Part shown: in pieces, positions 43,602 through 52,395 of the stretch
Numbering within the stretch: the stretch's first letter is position 1
Layout of the letters: each line of letters starts with the position of its first letter
From: Pseudomonadota bacterium
GTDB taxonomy: Bacteria > Pseudomonadota > Alphaproteobacteria > SHVZ01
NCBI GenBank assembly: GCA_016195085.1
Contig: JACQAG010000001.1
Span: 1-64,000, forward strand
Length of the DNA: 64,000 bases
Direction: 5' to 3'
The notes under the pieces: generated by a model
What the model saw: the letters and a program-made list of their open reading frames with translations, nothing else
The model's database searches: none
Told to the model about the DNA's origin: nothing
Position numbers and translations under genes: made by a program

Positions 43602-44687
43602 TTAGCCTCCCAGGCCCTCGACCGCCCTAACCGGAGTGCCGTCGCGGATCTTCTGAACGCCGGCGGTCACGACGGAATCGGTATTCTTGAGGCCGCCGAC
43701 GATCTCGACGTCGCCCTGGCGCCGGAGCCCGATCTTGACCTCGGTCTTCACCGCCTTGCCATCGGCGACGACGTAGACGTATTGCCTGGTCCCCTCGGGC
43801 ACCAAGCACTCCTCCGGCACGAGCATGGCGTTCTCGCGGCGCCCAAGGGTCAGCTGCACGGTCAAGAACATGCCGGGCTTGAGCGCGCCTTCGAGGTTGG
43901 GAATTTCGGCCCTGACCTCGGAAGAGCGGCTGACCGGATCGACGCGGCTGTCGACCACGGTCACCGTCCCTTTGAAGGGTTGTCCGGGATAGGCGCTGGC
44001 GGATGCCGCCACGGCGGAGCCGGGCTTCACCTTGGCGAGTGCCGTCTCCGGCACCGCGAAGCTGAGCTTGATCGTGTCGATGTCGTCGAGGGACGTGATC
44101 ACCGTGCCCGGGCTGATGAGCGTGCCGACGCTGACGCGACGCAAGCCGAGCTTGCCGGAGAACGGTGCGACGATCCTCAGGTCGTTCAAGCGCGACTCGC
44201 TCATGCGGGCGCGCGCATCGGTGGAGCGGAACTGGCCTTCGAGGTCGTCGACGCGCGATTGCGGCGCATTGCCGGTGCCGAGCAGTGCCCGGGCACGCTC
44301 CAGGGCGACGCGCGCCTGCTCGCGTGCGGCCTTGCCGGCGTCGAGCTCGGCCAGGGTCTCCCGGTCGTCGAGCTCGAGGAGCACGGTTCCGGCCTTGACC
44401 GATTGTCCGTCGGTGAAGCGCACCGCCTTGACCATGCCGGCGGTCTTCGCCGTCACGGTGATGCTTTCATTGGCGAGCGCGGTGCCGACCGCTTCGATCG
44501 AGTCATCGATCGGGCCGAGGCGGACCGGCTTCACGTTCACCGGGACGGCGCGTTGCGCGGCGGCCGGTCCGGTGGCGGCGGTGGCGCTCGTGGAAGGGCT
44601 GGGCATTAGCTGGCCGCGGTAGAACCAGGCGCCGCCGCCGATGGCCGCAAGGACGGCGACGACGCCGAGCTGCGTTACCAGGCGCAT
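43602..44687 (-). CDS. RND efflux periplasmic adaptor (membrane-fusion protein)
   Basis: 361-residue adaptor with an N-terminal membrane anchor (VTQLGVVAVLAAIGGGAWFY). It shows the biotinyl-lipoyl strands (VTAKTAGMVKAVRFTDGQSVKAG), an alpha-hairpin around ARVALERARALLG, the second lipoyl half (RIVAPFSGKLGLRRVSVG), and the barrel domain ending in VVTAGVQKIRDGTPV. It bridges the RND permease to an outer-membrane channel. It lies five bases before the permease gene on the same strand. 44688-44922 is a 235-base intergenic region with no recognised element. Confidence 0.92.
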   Translation of the reverse strand: MRLVTQLGVVAVLAAIGGGAWFYRGQLMPSPSTSATAATGPAAAQRAVPVNVKPVRLGPIDDSIEAVGTALANESITVTAKTAGMVKAVRFTDGQSVKAGTVLLELDDRETLAELDAGKAAREQARVALERARALLGTGNAPQSRVDDLEGQFRSTDARARMSESRLNDLRIVAPFSGKLGLRRVSVGTLISPGTVITSLDDIDTIKLSFAVPETALAKVKPGSAVAASASAYPGQPFKGTVTVVDSRVDPVSRSSEVRAEIPNLEGALKPGMFLTVQLTLGRRENAMLVPEECLVPEGTRQYVYVVADGKAVKTEVKIGLRRQGDVEIVGGLKNTDSVVTAGVQKIRDGTPVRAVEGLGG

Positions 44688-44922
44688 GGGCGAGCCGCCT
44701 CATGCGCGAGCATGCGGTGCCGTGCTGCGTCGGGAATATCGCCCGTGTCGTCCACCCCACTCTCCACGCTTGCTCCCGGATCGGCTCCGCTCGGCGGTCT
44801 AGCGCCGCCCTTATCGTGAAAAGCCTTTCCTTACAGAAAATAGCCCAGCGCGTAGACCGCCGAAAGAGCCTCGTGCCGTCTTGACATGAACGTGACCCCG
44901 GACCGCCCCCAAGGCGGTCGGT

Positions 44923-46185
44923 TCAGGCCCCGGCCTGCGCCTCGGCCGCCGCGTCGTCTTCCGGCGAGCCATCGCCCTGAAGTGCGGCAGCGACCGGTGT
45001 GGCCGCCGGCTGGGGCACGAATCGCCCTTGCTCGTCGGCCGGCTTGCCGGCCCGCTGGCTCATCCGCCAGGCAATGAAGCCGGCCAGCGCCAGGCTCAGC
45101 AGCGTCACGAACCAGAAGAGTCCGGTCGGTCCGATCACCGCCATGATCTGGCTTGCGATCGCTGGGCCGGTGGCCGCACCGGCTGCCCACAAAAGCAGCA
45201 GGCTGCCGCTGACCGATACGACCTGGCGACGCTCGACGAAGTCGTTGGTATGGGCAACGCAGATCGGATAGAGGGCACCCAGGAGCCCGCCATGGAGAGC
45301 GAAGAGAATGTAAAGCGCCGGCAGCGACCATTGCCAAACCACCGCCAGGGCGGCACTCATGACCGACATGACGAGAACCACCGCCAGCAGCACGCTGCGG
45401 CGGTCGTACCGGTCGGTGAGCCAGCCGATCGGCCATTGCAGGCCTAGGCCGCCCAAGACCATGAACGCCATGAATTGCGCCACCTCGCCGGTGGAGAGGC
45501 CGATGCCGGCGGCGAACACCGGGGCCATGCCCGAGATCGAGGAGGCGATGAGGCCGGTCAAGATGCAGCCGACCACGCCCAAGGGCGAGAGCTCATAGAG
45601 CCGGCGGATGCCGACGCGCTCGGAGAGGGTCATCGTGGGCGCGGTCTGCGTCGTCGCCGCCACCGGCACCAAGGACAAGGAATAGACGAAGGCCGCCGTC
45701 ATGAAGAGGAGCGGGCCCGCCGGGTCGGCCAGCAGCAAGAGAAGCTGGCCGCCGCCGAAGGCGAGCTTGTTCGAGATGGTGTAGAGCGCCAGCACCCTTC
45801 CCCGGAGCTTCGTCGGGGTGCGGGCATTGAGCCAGCTCTCGGCGATCATGAACATGCCGGCCGCGCAGTAGCCGTTGGCGGTGCGCAGCACGATCCAGGC
45901 ATAGGGGTCGATGAGGAAGGGATAGGACAGGGACAGACAGCAGGTGAGCGCACCCAGGACGGCGAAGGCGCGGATATGGCCGATGCGGCGGATGAGCCTG
46001 CCGCCGACAATGCAGCCGGCGAGAAAGCCGACGGAATAGCCGGCGACGACAAGACCGATGAGCGAGGTGGCGAAGCCCTCGAGCGTCATGCGGAGCGCAA
46101 TGAAGGTCGAGAACAGCCCATTGCCCAAGAGCATGAGCGCGATGCCCAGCATCAGCGCGCCCACCGGCAAGAAGAAGCGCGTCAT
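44923..46185 (-). CDS. Major facilitator superfamily transporter (YcaD-like)
   Basis: 420-residue transporter with 12 predicted membrane helices. It starts FFLPVGALMLGIALMLLGNG and carries the MFS loop motif GCIVGGRLIRRIGHIRAF between helices 2 and 3, and WLTDRYDRRSVLLAVVL between helices 8 and 9. The acidic, Ala-rich C-terminal tail (EDDAAAEAQAGA) is cytoplasmic. The substrate is unknown; relatives include the uncharacterised YcaD group. It is 36 bases downstream of the GST gene. Confidence 0.85.
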   Translation of the reverse strand: MTRFFLPVGALMLGIALMLLGNGLFSTFIALRMTLEGFATSLIGLVVAGYSVGFLAGCIVGGRLIRRIGHIRAFAVLGALTCCLSLSYPFLIDPYAWIVLRTANGYCAAGMFMIAESWLNARTPTKLRGRVLALYTISNKLAFGGGQLLLLLADPAGPLLFMTAAFVYSLSLVPVAATTQTAPTMTLSERVGIRRLYELSPLGVVGCILTGLIASSISGMAPVFAAGIGLSTGEVAQFMAFMVLGGLGLQWPIGWLTDRYDRRSVLLAVVLVMSVMSAALAVVWQWSLPALYILFALHGGLLGALYPICVAHTNDFVERRQVVSVSGSLLLLWAAGAATGPAIASQIMAVIGPTGLFWFVTLLSLALAGFIAWRMSQRAGKPADEQGRFVPQPAATPVAAALQGDGSPEDDAAAEAQAGA

Positions 46186-46221
46186 GCTCCGGGGTCCCTC
46201 TCGATCGACCGGAACCGATCC

Positions 46222-46836
46222 TCAAACCGTTTCCGGCTGGGCCGCCTTGAAGGAAGCGGTCGCTTCCAGGCGCGTCGTCAGCTGGTCCAGCTTCTTGTAG
46301 CGGCCCGGGGGCAGCACCGTCGGCTGGCTGCGGGCGATGAAGCCGTGGCCGACGGCGACGGTGATATCCGCTTGGGTCAGACGGTTGCCGACGTACCACG
46401 ACCCGGCGAGTGCGGCCTCGAGCGCGGCCAGGCCGCCGGCGGTCTGGGCCAAGAGCTGGTCGAGCCAGGGCTGGTGCACCTTCTCCGCCGGGCGCCGGTT
46501 TATCTCATAGGCGGCGCCGACCGCCTTTTCGATCGTGCCCAGCGCGATCGCGACGATCTTCTGCACCCGGCGGCGCTCCGGCCCCTTGGCCGGGGTCAGC
46601 GCCTTCGCCGGGCCGGCGAGCTCGTCCAGATAGTCGAGGATGGCGGCGGAATCGATCAGCGCCTCGCCATCGTCGAGGATCAGGGCCGGCACCCGCGCCA
46701 AGGGATTGTACGCCTCGATCGCGGCGCGGTCCGACACGGTCGACAGGATCTTCCGCTCGAACGGCAGACCCAGCTCATTGAGGCTGACGCCGACGCGACG
46801 CACGAAGGGGGAGAGATAGCGGCCGACGAGAAACAT
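46222..46836 (-). CDS. Glutathione S-transferase family protein
   Basis: 204-residue protein. The N-terminal thioredoxin-like half reads FLVGRYLSPFVRRVGVSLNELGLPFERK, with a likely active-site serine (SPFV) and the cis-proline segment ARVPALILDDGEALIDSAAI that binds glutathione. The C-terminal helical half has LAGSWYVGNRLTQADITVAV, the usual N-capping box region. Start at 46836 is chosen at the first residue of the fold; the longer frame has no recognised features. 46837-47004 holds the promoters of this gene and the divergent antiporter. Confidence 0.87.
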   Translation of the reverse strand: MFLVGRYLSPFVRRVGVSLNELGLPFERKILSTVSDRAAIEAYNPLARVPALILDDGEALIDSAAILDYLDELAGPAKALTPAKGPERRRVQKIVAIALGTIEKAVGAAYEINRRPAEKVHQPWLDQLLAQTAGGLAALEAALAGSWYVGNRLTQADITVAVGHGFIARSQPTVLPPGRYKKLDQLTTRLEATASFKAAQPETV

Positions 46837-47004
46837 GGGCTGTTGCCTTTCGAGCTGGCGAACATGGCGGAAAGCGGCTGGAATCCATAGCATGTCTGCT
46901 CGCGAAGGGGCGAGGGCGCCGGCTTGCCGCGCGGCCTTCCGAGCGTCTAGCTTCGCCGGGGCGATCTTCCGCCGCATCGATGGAAATTCAGCGCTAGGAA
47001 CGGG

Positions 47005-49491
47005 ATGCACGACGTCGTCCTCACGCTTCTCGGCCTCAGCGGCCTCCTCCTGGTGACGAGCTGCCTGCCGCCCCTGGCCGAGCGGTTCAACATTCCGCTG
47101 ACCGTGCTCTTGGCGCTCGCCGGTTCGGTGCTGGGGGCGCTGGCCCTGTGGAGCAGCGGCATGGAGGCCAACAAGCCCGGCATCGCCTTCCTGCACGCGC
47201 TCTCCCAGCTTGGCTTCAGCTCGGAAGCGTTTCTCTACATCTTCCTGCCGACCTTGCTGTTCGAGACCGCGCTCTCGATCGACGTCAGGCGCCTGGTTGA
47301 CGATCTGGCTCCGATCCTGCTGCTCGCCGTGGTCGCCGTTCTGGTCTCGACCGCGGTGGTCGGCGGCGCGATTGCGATGACGTCGTCCTATTCGCTGGTC
47401 GCCTGCATGCTCCTAGGCGCGATCGTCTCCACCACCGACCCGATCGCGGTGGTCGGAATCTTCCGCGATTTGGGCGCGCCCAGGCGGTTGTCGGTCCTGG
47501 TCGAAGGCGAGAGCCTGCTCAACGACGCCGCGGCGATCGCGCTGTTCACGCTGCTCTTGGCCATGCTGACCGGCGGCCATGAACCGGATCTCTTGGCCGG
47601 CGTCGGTGATTTCGTCGTCAAGTTTCTAGGCGGCGTGCTCCTCGGCTGGACCGCCGCGTGGGCGACGGTCTGGCTGTTCGGCTGGCTGCGCGACATCAGC
47701 CTGGCCGAGATCACGCTCACCATCGCGCTCGCCTATGCCTTATTCATCCTGGCCGAGCAATTTGCCGACGTCTCCGGCGTGGTGGCAGTGGTGACCGGCG
47801 GCATCGCGGTCGCCGTCTACGGACGCACCCGGCTCTCCCCCGACAATTGGGACACGCTGCTGGCGAGCTGGCGGCAGCTCGGCTTCTGGGCGAACTCGCT
47901 CATCTTCCTGATCGCCTCCACGCTGGTGCCGCGCACCTTGATGGCGATGCACACGGGCGAGCTCTGGCTGCTGCTGGTTCTGGCGGCAGCGGCGCTGTTC
48001 GCCCGCGCGCTGGTGCTCTGGGGGCTGCTGCCAATCCTCTCCTGGATCGGACTTGCCCAGCGCATCAGCCACGGCTTTCTCCTGGTGATCCTGTGGGGGG
48101 GCCTCCGCGGCGCCGTCACCCTGGCGCTCGCCTTGGGCGTGGCCGATCATGCCGGCGTGCCCGACGAGGTGAAGCGCTTCGTGGCGCTGCTGGCGACCGG
48201 CTTCGTGCTGGTCACGCTCTTCGTCAACGCCCCCAGCCTGCGTTGGCTCATCCGGCTCCTCGGTCTCGATCGGCTGTCGCCGGCCGACCAAGCGATGCGC
48301 GATCAGGCGATCCGCTTGAGCCATGCCTCGGTGCGCGAGCATGTGGCGACTGCGGCGGAGGACAACCGCATCGATCCGGAAGCGGCCGCAGCGGTGCTCA
48401 CGCGCTACGAGAGCCGCATCGCCGCCATCACCGAAAGCCGCAAGCGGGTCGCCGCCTTGAGCGAGAACGAGCGGGCCTATATCGGCCTGCTGACGCTGGC
48501 CAACCGCGAGGAGGAGCTGTATCTGCAGCGCTTCCGCGACCGCGTGGTCAGCCGCGAGATCGTCGACGGCTTGCTGGCCGAAGCCGGGCGGCTCATCGAC
48601 GCCGTCAAGGGCGGCGCCGTCGCCGGCTATCAGAAGGCGGCCCTGCAGGCCCTCGGCTTCAGCCGCGCCTTTCGCCTGGCGGTCGCGCTCCACCAGCATT
48701 TCACCTGGAGCACGCCCTTGGCGCGCGGGCTGGCCGACCGGTTCGAGCATCTGCTCATCGTCCGCTTGGCGGTGGACGAGCTCAAATCCTTCATCCGCGG
48801 TCGGCTCGCCGCCGCACTCGGCGACGACATCGGCCAATCCCTCGAAGCCATCCTGGAGGATCGGCGGGACGGCGTGGCGCGCGCCTTGGAGGCCATGCGC
48901 CTGCAATACCCCGACTACGCCAAGACCTTGGATGCCCGCTATCTCGCCCGCGCCGCGCAGCAACGCGAGGGCGACGAATACCGCGCCCTCTTGGCCGAGC
49001 GCGTGATCGGACCGGAGGTCTACAGCGCGCTCGACAGCGACTTGGCCCAGCGCCGCGCCTTGGTAAACCGCCCGCTCCGGCTCGATCTCGGCATCAGCCG
49101 CGAAGTGCTGGTGGCCAAGATGCCGCTGTTCGCTCCGCTGACCCCCGATCAGCGCGGCCAAGTGGCCCGGCTGTTGCGGCCGCGTCTGGCACTGCCGGAT
49201 GAGCGCATCCTCGAGCGCGGCGGCCGGGGCGATGCGATGTTCTTCATCTCCTCGGGTGCGGTCGAGGTGGAGATCGAGACCGGCCCGGCGGTCCGGCTCG
49301 GCACCGGGGACTTCTTCGGCGAGGTGGCGCTCCTGACCCATCGCCCGCGCAACGCCGGCGTGCGCGCGCTCGGATATTGCTGGTTGTTGACCTTGCAGGC
49401 GCGCGACTTCCAGCGCTTCATCGCTGCCCATGACGGGCTCGCCCAGCACATCAGCCGGGTGGCGCAGGAGCGGCCCGGCGTGGCCGGCTAG
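47005..49491 (+). CDS. CPA1-type Na+/H+ antiporter with C-terminal cyclic-nucleotide-binding domain
   Basis: 828-residue membrane antiporter. The first about 415 residues carry 12 or so helices with the ion-binding pattern STTDPIAVVGIFRDLG and ESLLNDAAAIALF. A long cytosolic region (about 420-700) is helical, and a cNMP-binding domain (about 705-815) ends the protein: GDAMFFISSGAVEVEI, the phosphate cassette FFGEVALLTHRPRNAGVRA, and LLTLQARDFQRFI. It probably exchanges Na+ or K+ for protons, gated by cAMP or cGMP, like the plant/animal SOS1/sNHE architecture. A membrane cyclase is encoded at 23080 in this window. Confidence 0.9.
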   Translation: MHDVVLTLLGLSGLLLVTSCLPPLAERFNIPLTVLLALAGSVLGALALWSSGMEANKPGIAFLHALSQLGFSSEAFLYIFLPTLLFETALSIDVRRLVDDLAPILLLAVVAVLVSTAVVGGAIAMTSSYSLVACMLLGAIVSTTDPIAVVGIFRDLGAPRRLSVLVEGESLLNDAAAIALFTLLLAMLTGGHEPDLLAGVGDFVVKFLGGVLLGWTAAWATVWLFGWLRDISLAEITLTIALAYALFILAEQFADVSGVVAVVTGGIAVAVYGRTRLSPDNWDTLLASWRQLGFWANSLIFLIASTLVPRTLMAMHTGELWLLLVLAAAALFARALVLWGLLPILSWIGLAQRISHGFLLVILWGGLRGAVTLALALGVADHAGVPDEVKRFVALLATGFVLVTLFVNAPSLRWLIRLLGLDRLSPADQAMRDQAIRLSHASVREHVATAAEDNRIDPEAAAAVLTRYESRIAAITESRKRVAALSENERAYIGLLTLANREEELYLQRFRDRVVSREIVDGLLAEAGRLIDAVKGGAVAGYQKAALQALGFSRAFRLAVALHQHFTWSTPLARGLADRFEHLLIVRLAVDELKSFIRGRLAAALGDDIGQSLEAILEDRRDGVARALEAMRLQYPDYAKTLDARYLARAAQQREGDEYRALLAERVIGPEVYSALDSDLAQRRALVNRPLRLDLGISREVLVAKMPLFAPLTPDQRGQVARLLRPRLALPDERILERGGRGDAMFFISSGAVEVEIETGPAVRLGTGDFFGEVALLTHRPRNAGVRALGYCWLLTLQARDFQRFIAAHDGLAQHISRVAQERPGVAG

Positions 49492-49505
49492 ACCGCTCCT
49501 CAATC

Positions 49506-50402
49506 CTAGAGCCGGGGCGGTCTGATGCCGGCGGCGAGCGCGGTCACGTCCAGCAAGGCCGACATGTCCTTGCGCGCATAATCGCCCACCCGGCGCGCCT
49601 GGCCGAGGCACTCGCGCGCCGCCGCGCCGACGAACACCGGAACGCCGGCCTTGGCGGCGGCTTCGACGCCGAGGGAGAGATCCTTGTAGGCGAGCTCGAT
49701 GGTGAAGCCCGGCTCGATGTCGCCCGCCAGCACCTTGACCGGCCAACCCATCTTGAGGTGGCCGTTGGTGGCCGTGGTGCCGTTGAAGACCTCGAGCATG
49801 CGCTCGACCGGGAGACCCAGCTTCGATCCCAAGGTCAAGGCCTCGGCGTTCATCTGGCAGGCGACGAGCACGAGGTAGTTGTTGACGAGCTTCATGCGGA
49901 TGCCGGCGCCGGGAGGCCCGCAATGGATGACCGTCGTACCCATGGCCGAGAGCAGCGGCCGCACCCGCTCGAGAGCGTCCGCCTCGGCACCGACCATGAA
50001 TAGACTCTCGCCGCGATCGGCATGCTGGGCTTGTCGGCCGACCGGCGCATCGACGAAGATGAGTCCCTTCGCCGTCGCCGCCTGGTGCAGCCGATCGGTC
50101 GTCTCCGGTGCCACCGTGCTCATGTCCATGATGACCGTGCCCTTGGCCGCGGCCTCGAGGACGCCGCCTTCACCAAGCAGGACAGCCTCCACGTCCGGCG
50201 AGTTCGGCAACATGGTGATCACCACGTCCGATGCCCTTGCGACCTCGCCGGCATGGCGCGCAATCTTGGCGCCGCGCTGCTCCAAGGCCCGCATCGGCGC
50301 CTCGAGGAGGTCATAGACCGTCAGTTGAAAACCCTTGGTCTGCATATTGGTCGCCATGGGCCGGCCCATGCGCCCCAGACCGATAAAGCCGATGCGATCC
50401 AC
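49506..50402 (-). CDS. Beta-hydroxyacid dehydrogenase (3-hydroxyisobutyrate/tartronate-semialdehyde family)
   Basis: 298-residue NAD(P)-dependent enzyme. The N-terminal motif is IGFIGLGRMGRPMATNM, substrate loop FVDAPVGRQAQHA (usually DAPVSGG), and the catalytic lysine is in GIRMKLVNNYLV. The C-terminal dimer helix contains FTIELAYKDLSLGVEAA. It oxidises or reduces a beta-hydroxy acid; the substrate is not clear because the usual SGG of the loop is GRQ. The start is GTG at 50402, seven bases after GGAGG. Confidence 0.87.
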   Translation of the reverse strand: MDRIGFIGLGRMGRPMATNMQTKGFQLTVYDLLEAPMRALEQRGAKIARHAGEVARASDVVITMLPNSPDVEAVLLGEGGVLEAAAKGTVIMDMSTVAPETTDRLHQAATAKGLIFVDAPVGRQAQHADRGESLFMVGAEADALERVRPLLSAMGTTVIHCGPPGAGIRMKLVNNYLVLVACQMNAEALTLGSKLGLPVERMLEVFNGTTATNGHLKMGWPVKVLAGDIEPGFTIELAYKDLSLGVEAAAKAGVPVFVGAAARECLGQARRVGDYARKDMSALLDVTALAAGIRPPRL

Positions 50403-50612
50403 CGTGTTTCCTCCGCGCAAGAGGGCCAACGCCCTGCCGGCTCACGCATATCGCGAATGCGGCACCGGAGCAAAGGCAACGCGCCCTTGATCCAACCGAG
50501 GAAGGGCGCATAGATGCCTTCGTCTGGATCACCCGTCGCTGGTGTGCCGGTTTCGAAGCGCGCCGGCATAGCCGGCGAGCTTCGGAACGGTCGGCACGCT
50601 GTAAATTCAATA

Positions 50613-50676
50613 GGCTAGTGTCGACCTAAATCTGAAATTCGTGGCAACGAAATTCCGATTCAGGTCGACACTAGCC
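50613..50676. repeat. 64-bp near-perfect palindrome upstream of the Crp/Fnr gene
   Basis: A 30-base arm starting GGCTAGTGTCGACCT (50613-50642) pairs with 50647-50676 with three mismatches around a GGCA loop. It shares AAATTCGT and the overall build with the hairpin upstream of htpG (34825-34889). It is 14 bases before the Crp/Fnr start. It is probably a member of a small palindromic element family. Confidence 0.75.
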
Positions 50677-50690
50677 AATGGCTGGATCGA

Positions 50691-51299
50691 ATGACGACCC
50701 CTTCGGACTGGCTCCCGCAAGACCTCAAGGACCGCTCGACGCTGCGAACGCTTGCAGCCGGCGAAGCCCTGTTCCGTCAAGGCGGCGCTGCGTTCGGCAT
50801 CTTTGCGGTCGAGCAGGGCCGCGTGCGTCTCGTCCGCCGCACCGCCGACGACCATGAGGTGACCCTGCACACGGCGCGCCCGGGCGAGCTGTTCGCGGAG
50901 GCCTCATTGTTCTCCGCCAAGTACCAATGCGAAGCGGTGGCGCCTGTCGCCTCTCGGGTCCGCGTCTACCCAAAGCTGGACGTGCTCGCCGCGCTCAGGG
51001 AAGATCCGAAGCTCGCAGAGCGGTTCCTGGAGGCGCTGGCCCACCAGGTCCATAGCCTCAGGGCGCGGCTGGAAGCGCGCAACATCCGCTCGGCGCGCGA
51101 GCGCGTTCTGCAGCACCTGGCGCTTTCGGCCGGGCCGGACGGCCGAACCGTGCCGCTCCCGGGCAGTTTGATGAATCTCGCCAGCGAGATCGGCCTCAGC
51201 CACGAGACGCTGTATCGAACCCTGGCAGCCCTGGAGAGGGACCGGCGGATCCGGCGAACGCCATCATCCATCGTTCTTCAAAAATCACGCTCCCTATGA
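50691..51299 (+). CDS. Crp/Fnr-family transcriptional regulator without FNR-type iron-sulfur cysteines
   Basis: 202-residue regulator with a cyclic-nucleotide-like sensor (about 20-120: LRTLAAGEALFRQGGAAFGIF, GELFAEASLFSAKYQCEAV) and a C-terminal winged helix-turn-helix (LMNLASEIGLSHETLYRTLAALERD). The N terminus has no cysteine cluster, so it is not an oxygen-sensing FNR; a DNR/NnrR- or CooA-like haem or other sensor is possible. The recognition helix keeps the Glu and Arg of the FNR ETxxR pattern. A palindrome with TGATN4ATCA overlaps its stop codon and lies before the next gene. Confidence 0.87.
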   Translation: MTTPSDWLPQDLKDRSTLRTLAAGEALFRQGGAAFGIFAVEQGRVRLVRRTADDHEVTLHTARPGELFAEASLFSAKYQCEAVAPVASRVRVYPKLDVLAALREDPKLAERFLEALAHQVHSLRARLEARNIRSARERVLQHLALSAGPDGRTVPLPGSLMNLASEIGLSHETLYRTLAALERDRRIRRTPSSIVLQKSRSL

Positions 51300-51314
51300 T
51301 TCAAATCATAGGGA
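51291..51314. promoter_or_regulatory. FNR/DNR-like palindrome
   Basis: Arms TCCCTATGATT (51291-51301) and AATCATAGGGA (51304-51314) are perfect inverted repeats around CA. The core TGATTCAAATCA (51297-51308) fits the half-sites of the FNR/DNR box TTGATN4ATCAA except for the outer bases. It overlaps the stop of the Crp/Fnr gene and lies 50 bases before the Met/His-rich protein gene, so it may control that gene. Confidence 0.55.
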
Positions 51315-51364
51315 GGAGGAGGTCGCTCGGTTAGGGTTGCAACCAACCCCAACCCGGAGGTCCC

Positions 51365-52075
51365 ATGAATTCCCACCCGCGGAAAGCAGCGTTCGCGATT
51401 TCGCTCGTCGCCGTCGCCGGCCTGTCGATCGCCCAACTCGCCGAGCGCGTGGCGACCGCGTCGGCGCAAACCCCGGCACCTCCCATAACGGGGCAAGCGT
51501 CCCCTGGTCACGGGTCGATGCCGGGCATGACGCAGGGGCATGGACAGATGCCAGGCTCGATGCCGCACGATCAGCCGATGATGGGGATGCCGCCTCGGCC
51601 AGGCCAACCGCCAGGCAACATTCCAGCGATGCCCGGCCAGGATGCCTTCGGCGCCGTCCAGGAAATCGTCGGGATCCTGGAGGCCGATCCGAAGACGGAC
51701 TGGTCCAAGGTCGACCTCGAAAGCCTCCGCCGGCACCTCGTCGACATGAACGAGGTGACGCTCAATGCCGAGGCTTCGTCCGCGCCGATCGCGGGCGGAC
51801 TCGAGATCCGCGTCACCGGCAGCCGCCGCACGCTGGCGGCGATTCAGCGGATGGTGCCGGCCCATGCCGCGGAAGTCGATCGGGTGCGCCTCAACAGCTG
51901 GAGCGCCACGGCCGAAGTCTTGCCGGACGGCGTCCGGCTAAGGGTGACTGCGGCCGATCCGGCGGAGGTCGCCCATATTCGCGGCCTCGGCTTCATCGGC
52001 ATCCTTGCGAGCGGCGCACATCATCAGCCGCATCACCTGGCGATGGCCAAGGGCGAGCCGGTCCACGCCCACTGA
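51365..52075 (+). CDS. Secreted Met/His/Pro-rich protein, possible metal binder
   Basis: 236-residue exported protein with a signal peptide (KAAFAISLVAVAGLSIAQLA). Residues 44-90 are rich in Met, His, Gly and Pro (GHGSMPGMTQGHGQMPGSMP, PMMGMPPRPGQPPG), a composition seen in copper-binding periplasmic proteins. The C-terminal half (about 95-235) is folded and ends GAHHQPHHLAMAKGEPVHAH, also His-rich. I do not recognise the family. It follows the FNR-like box and the Crp/Fnr gene, and converges on the cytochrome gene. Confidence 0.65.
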   Translation: MNSHPRKAAFAISLVAVAGLSIAQLAERVATASAQTPAPPITGQASPGHGSMPGMTQGHGQMPGSMPHDQPMMGMPPRPGQPPGNIPAMPGQDAFGAVQEIVGILEADPKTDWSKVDLESLRRHLVDMNEVTLNAEASSAPIAGGLEIRVTGSRRTLAAIQRMVPAHAAEVDRVRLNSWSATAEVLPDGVRLRVTAADPAEVAHIRGLGFIGILASGAHHQPHHLAMAKGEPVHAH

Positions 52076-52091
52076 GGCCGCTCGAGGCGCC

Positions 52092-52382
52092 TCAGCCGCC
52101 CACGCCGTAGTTCTTGACCAGATAGTCGAGGATGATTTTGGCGTCGGCGGCGGCGATCGGCGCACCGAAGACATTGACCATCTTGTTGATCTCCGCCTCC
52201 CAGGTCTTGCGGTCCATGAAGGAGGCGTTCGTGCGGGTATAGTCGAGGCTGTGGCAGGAGGCGCAATTGGCCTCGACCGCGTCCCGTCCCGGCGCATCCT
52301 TCAAGGGCACGGGCCGCTCTCCGGCCTCGGCGCCGGTCGCGGTCATGAGAACCAGCGCCAACGCTGCCAACGGTGTCTTCAT
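52092..52382 (-). CDS. Periplasmic monohaem c-type cytochrome (SorB-like)
   Basis: 96-residue cytochrome with a signal peptide (LAALALVLMTATGAEAGE) and one haem motif CASCHS. The likely sixth ligand is the methionine in EINKMVNVFGAPI. It is 13 bases downstream of a sulfite-oxidase-type gene on the same strand, so it is probably the electron acceptor of that enzyme, as in SorAB. Confidence 0.87.
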   Translation of the reverse strand: MKTPLAALALVLMTATGAEAGERPVPLKDAPGRDAVEANCASCHSLDYTRTNASFMDRKTWEAEINKMVNVFGAPIAAADAKIILDYLVKNYGVGG

Positions 52383-52395
52383 CGGGCTGCTCCGG

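Noticed and set aside
47740-49923. 727-residue open frame opposite the antiporter
   Set aside because: Shadow frame; composition is Arg/Gln/His/Gly-rich with no recognisable motif.
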